From: Streptomyces sp. NRRL S-455
GTDB taxonomy: Bacteria; Actinomycetota; Actinomycetes; Streptomycetales; Streptomycetaceae
Length of the DNA: 64,000 nt
Reading direction: 5' to 3'
Assembly: GCF_000717875.1 (NCBI RefSeq)
Contig: NZ_JOCT01000008.1
Coordinates: 62,001 to 126,000 of the forward strand
Part shown: piece after piece, positions 8,307 to 15,369 of the stretch
Layout: each line of letters begins with the position of its first letter
How positions within the stretch are numbered: the stretch's first letter is position 1
Notes under the pieces: model-generated
What the model saw: only the letters and a program-made list of their open reading frames with translations
Databases searched by the model: none
What the model was told of the DNA's origin: nothing
Translations under genes and position numbers: made by a program

Positions 8307-8317
8307 GAGGTCATCTC
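8307..8317. promoter_or_regulatory. possible TetR autoregulatory operator
   Basis: GAGGTCATCTC is an imperfect 11-bp dyad 15 bases upstream of the TetR start. TetR proteins often bind short palindromes there. The symmetry is weak, so this is only a candidate. Confidence 0.25.
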
Positions 8318-8399
8318 ATGCAGAAGGGGTGCCCCTCGGGGCCCGCGGCCCACCGCGGCGGCGCGCGGCCCCGGGGGTTCGTTCAGTGTCGGGAACCCG

Positions 8400-9836
8400 T
8401 CAGCGGGCGAGCACGCCGAACTCGCTGCCGGTGCCGACCTGGGCGTCGACCGGGGGCTTCACGACGTGGGTGGGCGAGGCCCCGGCGACCTTGCCGCCCT
8501 TCGTGCCGACCGACCAGACCTCCGGCGTGGTCGCCGGGACCGGGATGGTGATCTCGGGCTGCTTGTCATCGTTCAGGTCTGTGGTCTTGAGCTGCGAGGG
8601 GATGCGGTACGTGCCGGCGGGGCGGGGAAGGCCGGGCGCGTTGTAGGCGTAGAACGCGGAGCCGGTGCCGGTGACACCCCTGGACGAGCCCTTCAGCACG
8701 TAGAAGCCGCCGCCACTGGTGTAGCAGTGCTCGCAGGAGGGCCTGCCCTCGCCGGGGGCGCCGGCGATCAGCTCGGCGTAGCCGTCCAGGTTGAGGTCGG
8801 CCGCGGCGACGGAAGAGCCGAAGCGGTCGCCCCGCTGCACACTGCCCGGGACGCCGGCGCTGTCCTCGGTGAACATCCGCATGGCGCGGTTCTCGTCCAC
8901 GCCGCCCGATGCGCCGTAGTTGACCCGGACCACGCCCGCGGCGACTTCGGTGTCGAGCACGGACTCCGCGTCGCCGACCGCTATGTCGCCGTAGCCGTCC
9001 TTGTCGAAGTCCGCGACGGCAACGCTGTTGCCGCCACGAACGGTGACCGGGGTGAGGCGCAGTCCGGAGGCCCCGCCGAGGAGTACCCGGCCCCGCATGC
9101 GGTCCTCGCCGAGGACGACGAGGTCGTCGACGGACCCCTTGTTGATGCGGCCCACGGCGATCCGGTCCTGCGCCCCCGTGTAGACGGGGTAGTTGCGGCC
9201 GGTGTCCACCTTCAGCGTCGAGGAGGGCGAGCCGTCCGCCTTGAAGGGGCCCCGGAAGAGGCGGAGCGAGGTGGAGTAGCCGACGACCAGGTCGGTCTTC
9301 CCGTCGCCGGTGAAGTCACCGGCCTTCAGGACCGAACCGAAGCCGGGCCTGTTCGCGGGGTCGGCCATCAGGGTGCCGCCCTTGAGGCCGGTGGGGCTCC
9401 CCCAGAGCAGACTGACCTGGTCGCCCCGCGCGCCCACGGCGAGGTCCGCATAACCGTCGGCGTTGAAGTCGCCGCTGGTGAGGACCTGCCCGAACCGCCC
9501 GCCCTGTGTCGGGTCGCCCGGCACTCCGGGGCGATTCTGGGTGACGGCCTTCAGGCCGTTCTTCTGGGCGCCGTACTTGCCGCCGTACGAGACGGTGACG
9601 TAGCCCGCGCTCCCCAGCGTCGTGGTGGCCCCCTCCGTGCCGGTGACGATCACGCTGGCGTCCGGGGAGCCGATGGCCAGGTCGTGGTAGCCGTCGCCGT
9701 TGAAGTCGTCGGAGTACCGGCTGGGCGCGGGACCCGCGGTGGCGGCCTCGGCCTGGGTGCCGGTGGAGGCCAGCAGGCCTCCGGCAAGCGTAGTGGCCGC
9801 GGCGATCGCGATGGCGTGACGGATGTGGCGTCGCAC
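8400..9836 (-). CDS. secreted FG-GAP/VCBS repeat protein
   Basis: A 478-residue exported protein. The N-terminus (RRHIRHAIAIAAATTLAGG, then ASTGTQAEAA) is a typical Sec signal peptide with an Ala-x-Ala-type cleavage region. The rest is built of about seven FG-GAP units, each with a calcium-binding DxNxDGxxDL loop, for example DFNGDGYHDLAIG, DFNADGYADLAVG, DFTGDGKTDLVVG and DFDKDGYGDIAVG. This is the integrin-alpha-type beta-propeller. Such proteins are abundant and extracellular in Streptomyces and mostly of unknown function. GTG 9836 has GGGGA about 10 bases upstream and is the start that gives the signal peptide. A CEHC pair in one loop could form a disulphide. Confidence 0.88.
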   Translation of the reverse strand: MRRHIRHAIAIAAATTLAGGLLASTGTQAEAATAGPAPSRYSDDFNGDGYHDLAIGSPDASVIVTGTEGATTTLGSAGYVTVSYGGKYGAQKNGLKAVTQNRPGVPGDPTQGGRFGQVLTSGDFNADGYADLAVGARGDQVSLLWGSPTGLKGGTLMADPANRPGFGSVLKAGDFTGDGKTDLVVGYSTSLRLFRGPFKADGSPSSTLKVDTGRNYPVYTGAQDRIAVGRINKGSVDDLVVLGEDRMRGRVLLGGASGLRLTPVTVRGGNSVAVADFDKDGYGDIAVGDAESVLDTEVAAGVVRVNYGASGGVDENRAMRMFTEDSAGVPGSVQRGDRFGSSVAAADLNLDGYAELIAGAPGEGRPSCEHCYTSGGGFYVLKGSSRGVTGTGSAFYAYNAPGLPRPAGTYRIPSQLKTTDLNDDKQPEITIPVPATTPEVWSVGTKGGKVAGASPTHVVKPPVDAQVGTGSEFGVLAR

Positions 9837-10041
9837 GTGCGTTTTTCCCCTAGGAATTCGGTCGGAAATACGCCCCTGAGACCCCTGCCGTACTGGAACG
9901 GTTGTACGTATTTCCGCGCCGCTTCGCGCCCGGCACCCTTGCCCTCGCCACCCCGTCGCCGCAGACCCTCGCGCGATGCCGTTCACCGATGCGGTGCGGC
10001 AGAAGCACTCTTCGTCCGTGCCGCCAAAGCCGAGTGACTAC

Positions 10042-10197
10042 ATGAGCACCCACCACGCCTCTGACCTGCTCGGCGGGCTGCACCTGGCGGAGTTGCCGCC
10101 GGTCTTCCCCGCGCACCGACGCTTCACCGAGTGGACCGCCGCCCGGCTCTGGGCGAAGCTGCACCGCCTCATCCTCGGCGAGCTGGGTTCACGCGGA
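10042..10197 (+). pseudogene. IS5-family transposase fragment
   Basis: About 50 codons starting at ATG 10042 read through FPAHRRFTEWTAARLWAKL and LHRLILGELGSRG, which match the region of IS5-family transposases just before the DDE core (usually followed by a LDWSRCAIDS-type segment). Here the match stops abruptly after SRG, and the catalytic domain is missing. It is a remnant joined directly to an unrelated fragment of an efflux pump. Confidence 0.65.
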
Positions 10198-10309
10198 GTT
10201 CCTGACCTGCTTCCTCCTCGCCGCCGCCGTCTACCTGCTGTCGCTGGCGATGAAGGGCCTGCCGGTGGGCACGGCTTACGCGGTGACACCGAAGACCTGG
10301 AGGAGCTGA
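10196..10309 (+). pseudogene. small multidrug resistance (SMR) efflux protein fragment
   Basis: In a different frame from the transposase remnant, 10196-10286 encodes FLLAAAVYLLSLAMKGLPVG followed by TAYAV, which matches the second helix and the start of the third helix of SMR (Qac/Sug-type) transporters, including the KGLPVGTAYAV motif. The match ends after AYAV and the frame stops at 10309. The first helix with the essential Glu and the C-terminal half are gone. This is a relic of a quaternary-ammonium or guanidinium exporter gene cut by insertion and deletion. Confidence 0.6.
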
Positions 10310-10860
10310 ACCTTCTCGCCGCCCAGTTGACGAGCGCATTGCGGGACGTGCTGCGCGTCGACCTGCGGCTTCGATACCCGGTACGGCCGCTGGAAGCTCG
10401 CCGCGGGACACCCCAGTGACCGTCGCTGGCTCCTGCGTTCGGCACGACTGTGGCACGCACTCAGTCGGCGACAGTCAGTCACGCCGGGGATGTGTCCGCT
10501 CCGCGAGGGCGCATGTGAGTCCGTAGCTCCGGGCTTCGCTGGGAGCCGGGTTAGCAGGTGGCGTGTGAAGCGGCTCCAGGGCACGCGCCGCACCCCGCGG
10601 TCAGTCCGGATTGCCAGCCGCGTTTTGACAGTGGTGTAGCTGCTGCCGCTGGACTTCTGAACTGCAGCCGTACCTGCTGGCCGGCGTAGTCGACTGGTAC
10701 CTTCGGCCCCTCCATCTCGTTAATTGATTTGACGTTGCCAGCCGATCGACGTACATCTGCTGCGAGTGAGAGGCTTCTTGCGACCAAAGTTGAGAGCCAT
10801 GCCTTCGCCGTGCGTGCCGATTGGTCTCGTGCACGCCACGATATGAGACCCGCCGCTCTT
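10310..10860. other. stretch without a recognisable gene
   Basis: No reading frame here has convincing similarity or codon bias. GC content starts to fall at about 10.6 kb, marking the entry to the low-GC segment with the amidohydrolase. The promoter of that gene should lie in the last 200 bases; no clear -35/-10 pair was picked. Confidence 0.5.
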
Positions 10861-10869
10861 GGAGGATGC

Positions 10870-12552
10870 ATGCGCAGGTCGGCTGCAGATCTTGTTCTGA
10901 CTGGAGCTCGGGTCCGCCTCGGTCGGGATCACTGGGCCAGGACTGTAGCTGTCAGCGGAGGAAGAATTTCCGCAGTCGGGAACGACCTTTACAGCGTTCG
11001 CGATCTGATCGGACCTCATACACGGGTAATCGAGTCACCCGGAGCGTTGGTTGTCCCAGGATTTCAAGACAGTCACGTACACGCGCCCTTCGCGGGCCTT
11101 GATAGACGACGCCTGTCTCTTCATGACGTGAAGGGGCGATCAGCCTACCTTGAGGCGATCGCCACCTACGCCCATCAACATAGTTCCAATGCGTGGATTG
11201 TTGGTGGTGGTTGGGCGGCAGAGTACTTTACCAATGGCTGTCCACGGAAGGAGGACTTGGACAGTGTCGTACCGGACCGGCCGGTGTTCCTGTTCAATGG
11301 TGATCTGCACGGAGCATGGCTCAACTCCCGGGCACTAGAGATAGTTGGTATCACGAAGCACACCCCGGACCCTGTCGACGGCCGTATCGAACGTGATCCG
11401 ATTACCGGAGACCCATCGGGGACTTTGCAGGAAGGAGCGGCATACTGGGTCAACGACCACTTTGTTCCGCAGCCAGCGCAAGAGGAGTGGGAAGCAGCAA
11501 TTCTTGAGGCTCAGCATTACCTGCATTCTCTTGGTGTTACTGGCTGGCAGGACGCCTGGGTAACCTCCGCCACCCAAACCGCCTATGAGTCACTCGCCCG
11601 TCAAGGTCGATTGACAGCCCGAGTTGTTGGCGCACTCTGGTGGGACAGGAACCGGGGAATGGAACAGCTCCCTGAATTACTGGAGCGCAGGGAACGTGGG
11701 CTCGCTGTTGTCTCACCCACGGCACACTTGGGCTCGGGATTTCTGCCCACCTCAGTAAAAATCATGACGGACGGTGTGCTGGAGAACTTTACTGGAGCTC
11801 TGCTGGAGCCGTACTGTGACGGGTGTGGTGGCCATAGTGACCAGCGCGGCGTCACTTATCTAGATCGAGATCTATTGGCTGCCGCCGTCACGGAACTCGA
11901 TGCTCAAGGATTCCAGGTGCACTTTCATGCGATTGGGGATCGGGCAGTACGAGAAAGTCTCGATGCCGTTTCCCGCGCCCGCTCCTTGAACGGCGATAGT
12001 GATCGACGCCACCATATAGCCCACGTGCAGGTCGTTCAGCCAGACGACGTCGTTCGATTCGGCGAATTGAGTGTTGTCGCCAATTGTCAGGCGTTTTGGG
12101 CGCAGAGTGCAAGCGAAAGAGACGATCTAACAATCCCCTTCCTTGGGGCGGATCGGGCTAGGCTGCAGTTTCCGTTCGCGGCGTTGCTCGCCTCAGGAAC
12201 TCGCCTCGCCATGGGGAGCGACTGGGCAGTGACCACAGCGGACCCCTTGGAGCAACTTGAGGTTGCTGTCACGAGAACATCGCCCCAGGACCGGGACCAC
12301 CCCCCATTTCTCCCCGAACAACGCATTAGCCTGGATGATGCCCTGGACGCATTCACCGCTGGTTCTGCGTATGTTAACCACGACGATCAGGGTGGCCGTA
12401 TTGCGGTGGGGAGCCGTGCCGATCTTGTTCTGCTGGACACCGACATTTTCGCCCCAGGGTTCGTCACGGACCATGCGGCACCCATTGCAGATGCTCGTGT
12501 GCGACTCACAGTGGCCGGCGGGTCAGTCGTCTACGACGCCGAAAGCTGCTAA
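10870..12552 (+). CDS. amidohydrolase, YtcJ/N-substituted formamide deformylase-like
   Basis: A 560-residue metal-dependent hydrolase of the amidohydrolase_3 group. The metal-site motifs are in order: DSHVHAPFAG near residue 70, KIMTDGVLENFTGALL near 300, HFHAIGDRAVR near 353, HHIAHVQ near 385 and LAMGSDWAVTT near 449. Relatives such as NfdA deformylate N-substituted formamides; most are uncharacterised hydrolases of amide bonds or cyclic amides. ATG 10870 has a GGAGGA site four to nine bases upstream, better than any earlier start. Base composition is clearly lower in GC (roughly 57% in one 60-base line counted) than neighbouring genes, with many A/T-ending codons, so it was probably acquired from another lineage. 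It is convergent with the next gene (stops 3 bp apart). Confidence 0.85.
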   Translation: MRRSAADLVLTGARVRLGRDHWARTVAVSGGRISAVGNDLYSVRDLIGPHTRVIESPGALVVPGFQDSHVHAPFAGLDRRRLSLHDVKGRSAYLEAIATYAHQHSSNAWIVGGGWAAEYFTNGCPRKEDLDSVVPDRPVFLFNGDLHGAWLNSRALEIVGITKHTPDPVDGRIERDPITGDPSGTLQEGAAYWVNDHFVPQPAQEEWEAAILEAQHYLHSLGVTGWQDAWVTSATQTAYESLARQGRLTARVVGALWWDRNRGMEQLPELLERRERGLAVVSPTAHLGSGFLPTSVKIMTDGVLENFTGALLEPYCDGCGGHSDQRGVTYLDRDLLAAAVTELDAQGFQVHFHAIGDRAVRESLDAVSRARSLNGDSDRRHHIAHVQVVQPDDVVRFGELSVVANCQAFWAQSASERDDLTIPFLGADRARLQFPFAALLASGTRLAMGSDWAVTTADPLEQLEVAVTRTSPQDRDHPPFLPEQRISLDDALDAFTAGSAYVNHDDQGGRIAVGSRADLVLLDTDIFAPGFVTDHAAPIADARVRLTVAGGSVVYDAESC

Positions 12553-12555
12553 TAA

Positions 12556-13032
12556 TCAACGCTGCGGCACAGTCGCTGGCGGCGACGGTTCCGGAAGATG
12601 CGGTGTCAGTGTTGGCCACCAGGATGGGTGATCGAGCACAACCTGTCGAATAGCGGGAGACGTTGCGATCATTCCGGCTACGTAATGATCCCAGCAGTCG
12701 TACTCACTCGTTCCCGGAGCCAGTGATTTTATCATGAGGCCATAGTCGAGAGCATCGGCAAACATGTGTGCCAAAGTCAAAACCTGTTCCCTCTCCTCCC
12801 CAGGGCCCGGCATGGCAGCACCGTGAAAGAAGTACTGATTGAGCTGTGGATGCTGGAAGATGAGCGTACCGATGTTGTGGAGTCTTTCAACGCTATTGTT
12901 GATGGCTGATGCGGCTGCGATTCCGTTGGTTATGGCTGTTTGCTGCGTTAGTTGGCGAATTTGCCAGGCAGAAAACAAAATCGAGAACACTGCGGCTGCG
13001 GAAGCTATAATGCCGAAGATCAGAGTGCTCAA
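12556..13032 (-). CDS. hypothetical single-pass membrane protein
   Basis: A 158-residue protein with one N-terminal membrane helix (LIFGIIASAAAVFSILFSAW, residues 4-23) and a polar domain that begins RQLTQQTAITNGIAAASAIN and contains IGTLIFQHPQLNQYFFHG. I do not recognise a characterised family, although similar small membrane proteins with an HPxLxxYF-type motif occur in actinomycetes. The start is TTG 13032, supported by a strong AGGGGGG site just upstream. Like the amidohydrolase, it has unusually low GC and A/T-rich codons, so the two probably came in together. No function is proposed. Confidence 0.6.
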   Translation of the reverse strand: MSTLIFGIIASAAAVFSILFSAWQIRQLTQQTAITNGIAAASAINNSVERLHNIGTLIFQHPQLNQYFFHGAAMPGPGEEREQVLTLAHMFADALDYGLMIKSLAPGTSEYDCWDHYVAGMIATSPAIRQVVLDHPSWWPTLTPHLPEPSPPATVPQR

Positions 13033-13429
13033 GATCCCCCCTCATGACGCGAAATGCACGTATGAGCCTTCCCTGATCGGCTGACTTCAAATCCCGCCTG
13101 GGCCATCGACGTGGGTTGGTGAATGCACAGCTACATCAAACGATGCAGAAGAATCGGAGGCCACTGAGTCATCTCGTTGGATGTGACGCTGCCTGAATCT
13201 CTTCCTGCCGCAAGCGTGAACACAGGTTTCGGTACCCGAGTCCGCAGTCGTATACGTATTGCACACTGGTGCCCCGCACGCCGGAACTCTGACTGCGGCG
13301 CTGACACGGGCAGGCATCTGTCGGTGGCTGCAAGAGGTGCTAACCGCAGAGCTGAACGCGCCAGTTTTCACCGTGACTCCCCGTTGTTCCCCGCTGGATC
13401 TGGGTCGTCAAGATTCCGACCGACCGCGC
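13033..13429. other. gap without a recognisable gene; end of low-GC segment
   Basis: Open frames here on both strands are short, A/T-rich or antisense to the MerR gene and show no family signature. GC rises back to the Streptomyces level at about 13.3-13.4 kb, so this marks the right border of the low-GC segment. Confidence 0.5.
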
Positions 13430-13807
13430 CTACGGGTGCGTGTCCGTGATCGCGATGACCTCGTCGAGGCGGTCCAGGGCAGCCTGCAAGTCGTCGACCT
13501 TGGCCTGGATGCGGTCCCGCTCGGCGCGCAGCATGGCTCGTTGCTCGGCGTCGGTGTGCCCGGAGTCCCAGCACGGAAGGAGTTCCGTGATCCTTCGGCT
13601 GGTCAGGCCAGCGGCGAACATCTGCTGGAAGAAACGGACCAGGGCTACGGCGTCCTGCCGGTAGAGGCGCTGGCCGGATGGGCTGCGCTCCGCGATAAGC
13701 AGCCCCTGCTGCTCGTAGTAGCGCACGGCGCGTACCGAGACGCCGGCACCCCGCGCCACCTCGCCGATGCGGATCAGCCGCTCGCCCGCGGCCTCTGTGA
13801 CGGTCAT
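13430..13807 (-). CDS. MerR family transcriptional regulator
   Basis: A 125-residue regulator. The winged helix-turn-helix is complete: IRIGEVARGAGVSVRAVRYY near residues 12-31, then EQQGLLIAERSPSGQRLY. A coiled-coil dimerisation helix follows (RDRIQAKVDDLQAALDRLD). There is no long effector domain and no cysteine pattern for metal or iron-sulphur sensing, so it may respond to a small organic ligand or act as a simple repressor/activator. ATG 13807 has AGAGGA seven bases upstream. It diverges from an SDR gene 75 bp away, with a dyad between them, which makes that gene its likely target. Confidence 0.88.
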   Translation of the reverse strand: MTVTEAAGERLIRIGEVARGAGVSVRAVRYYEQQGLLIAERSPSGQRLYRQDAVALVRFFQQMFAAGLTSRRITELLPCWDSGHTDAEQRAMLRAERDRIQAKVDDLQAALDRLDEVIAITDTHP

Positions 13808-13843
13808 GGTGATTCCTCTCACCCCGGCCTTGGTGACCAGCGC

Positions 13844-13875
13844 TTGCCTCTGACGTCAGCGTCAGGTTTTAGCGT
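13844..13875 (+). promoter_or_regulatory. MerR-type operator and promoter of the SDR gene
   Basis: A -35-like TTGCCT (13844-13849) and a -10-like TAGCGT (13870-13875) are 20 bp apart, longer than usual, as in MerR-activated promoters. Between them lies a perfect dyad CTGACG-TCAG-CGTCAG (13850-13865). The -10 is only seven bases from ATG 13883, so the SDR transcript may be leaderless. Confidence 0.6.
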
Positions 13876-13882
13876 ACCGGGC

Positions 13883-14611
13883 ATGGACATCACCAACTCA
13901 GTTGCCCTTGTCACCGGAGCCAACCGCGGCCTGGGCCGCGCTTTCGCCCAGCGCCTGCTCGAAAGGGGCGCCCGCAAGGTCTACGCGACGGCTCGCCGGC
14001 CCGAGACCGTGGACCTGCCCGGGGTCGACGTGCTGCCCCTCGACATCGCCGATCCCGCATCCGTGAGGGCCGCAGCCGAGGCCGCCCCGGATGTCTCGCT
14101 GCTCATCAACAACGCGGGGATCCAGACGGGGACCGACCTGGTGACCGGTTCACTGGACGCGGTACGGCACGAGCTGGAGACCAACATGTTCGGCCACTTG
14201 GGAATGATCAGGGAGTTCGCGCCGGCGCTCGCCAGGAACGGCGGGGGCGCGATCGTCGACGTCCTCTCCGCCATGTCGTGGTTCGGGGGCAAGGGCGCCA
14301 ATGCCTACCACCTGACCAAGGCAGCCGCCTGGGCCATGACCAACGGCGTCCGCCTGGAACTCGCCGAGCAGGGCACACTCGTGACAGCGGTGCACCTCGG
14401 CCTGGCCGACACCGACATGGCCGCGGGCTGGCCCGTGGCCAAGATCGCGCCGTCGGACCTGGCCGACGCGGCGCTCGACGGTGTCGAGGCGGGCTCCGCC
14501 GAGGTCCTCGCCGACCAGTGGAGTCGGGACGTCAAGTCCCGGCTGCCGCTGAGGCCGGAAGAATTCAACGCCGCGATGGACCGCGCCCTGGCGGCGCTAA
14601 CGGCGGCATGA
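13883..14611 (+). CDS. short-chain dehydrogenase/reductase
   Basis: A 242-residue classical SDR oxidoreductase: LVTGANRGLGRAF (cofactor loop TGxxxGxG) near residue 9, LPLDIADPASV near 50, LINNAGIQ near 75, and catalytic Ser (DVLSAMSW near 118) plus the Y-x-x-x-K motif NAYHLTKAAA near 134. It should oxidise or reduce a hydroxyl/carbonyl group with NAD(P)H; substrate unknown. The start at ATG 13883 has no ribosome binding site, but a -10-like element lies just upstream, consistent with a leaderless mRNA. The divergent MerR gene is its probable regulator. It ends about 210 bp before the island's left repeat. Confidence 0.9.
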   Translation: MDITNSVALVTGANRGLGRAFAQRLLERGARKVYATARRPETVDLPGVDVLPLDIADPASVRAAAEAAPDVSLLINNAGIQTGTDLVTGSLDAVRHELETNMFGHLGMIREFAPALARNGGGAIVDVLSAMSWFGGKGANAYHLTKAAAWAMTNGVRLELAEQGTLVTAVHLGLADTDMAAGWPVAKIAPSDLADAALDGVEAGSAEVLADQWSRDVKSRLPLRPEEFNAAMDRALAALTAA

Positions 14612-14664
14612 GGCCCCTCGGGACGCACTGACTTCGGTCGGTTGCTTCCGAGCTCAGTCAGTTA

Positions 14665-14685
14665 ATACTCCATCCGCAGTTGTGG
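14665..14685. repeat. possible solo insertion-sequence end
   Basis: A 21-bp stretch matches 17 of 21 bases of 25453-25473, which lies just before the IS701-type transposase. Both contain CCGCAGTTGT. It may be an isolated IS left end, or chance similarity. Confidence 0.3.
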
Positions 14686-14820
14686 ATCTTCATGCTGTGG
14701 CCTCGCGTCGGCGGTAGTGGCAGTCGCGGACGCGGGCCTGGTGTCGACGACGCCATAGGGACCAGTGCAGGCGATGGTCGCGTTGGTCGTTCGGGGATGC
14801 GGCGGGCGGAGCGAATAACA

Positions 14821-14915
14821 AAACGCCCTGGAGGGGAGATCCCCTCTGGGGCGTTTTGGCTGGTAGGAGGTGGCGCCCCCGGCAGGACTCGAACCTGCGG
14901 CCAAGCGCTTAGAAG
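14821..14915. repeat. left att repeat of the tRNA-Arg(TCT) element
   Basis: A 95-bp perfect copy of 26912-27006. It holds the tRNA terminator hairpin (14821 to about 14858) and the 3' part of tRNA-Arg(TCT) up to the anticodon region (ending AGCGCTTAGAAG at 14915). Beyond that base the sequences diverge, so the crossover lies at or before the anticodon loop. Confidence 0.9.
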
Positions 14916-14999
14916 ATGCGGGCAAGGCTTGGTGGGTCAACCCGATCGGCCTATGTCGGCACCATGCGGAGCTGCTGAGTGTCGCTGTCGTCCGCCGTC

Positions 15000-15021
15000 G
15001 TTGCCGTCAGCGCTGCCGTCA
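15000..15021. repeat. integrase arm-site-like repeat, left end
   Basis: A 22-bp sequence beginning GTTGCCGTCAGCG matches 26882-26903 at 20 of 22 positions in the same orientation; further GCCGTCA units follow at 15016-15030. The two copies sit just inside the left and right att repeats, where tyrosine integrases bind their arm sites. Confidence 0.55.
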
Positions 15022-15177
15022 CTGCCGTCAGCGGCACTGCCCTGTGACCACCGCATTAGGAGTGGGGTCGAATCTCTGATGGGTGGTGCTCGGTTGTGCC
15101 GCGTGGTGCCATTCGGCCTGATCAGCGCCGCGTGGTACGGCCGGCCCATCCAGGTCAGGACGGCTCCTGTTGCGCAG

Positions 15178-15206
15178 TCCGCTCACGCGCCGCTCACGCA
15201 TACGGC
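15178..15206. repeat. arm-site-like repeat of the nested element, left copy
   Basis: A 29-bp sequence with two CGCTCACGC-type units matches 23872-23900 at 26 of 29 positions, same orientation. Its place close to the left scar suggests an integrase arm site. Confidence 0.5.
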
Positions 15207-15369
15207 AACCGTGGGGGTGTCCAATGGCGAACCATGCTGGGGCGCGGAAGGCTGATCGTCTCCCGTGGGTGCACTGGGGGAAGCACCTCCCCAAGCCTTT
15301 AACTAACTCCAATGTTGCTAACTGTGATGTTAGTATCTGCGGGGTACGTGGCACTGGGGAGGCGGCGGC

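Noticed and set aside
10640..10720. Minus-strand segment VPVDYAGQQVRLQF as a transposase piece
   Set aside because: The similarity is too short and the surrounding frame is broken; it cannot be supported.
13259..13900. Plus-strand frame running through the MerR gene into the SDR gene
   Set aside because: Only the part after ATG 13883 has SDR motifs; the upstream part is antisense to a complete MerR regulator.
14880..14930. A second tRNA-Arg gene at the left repeat
   Set aside because: Only the 3' part to the anticodon is present; the 5' acceptor strand and D-arm are replaced by unrelated sequence, so it is an att copy, not a gene.
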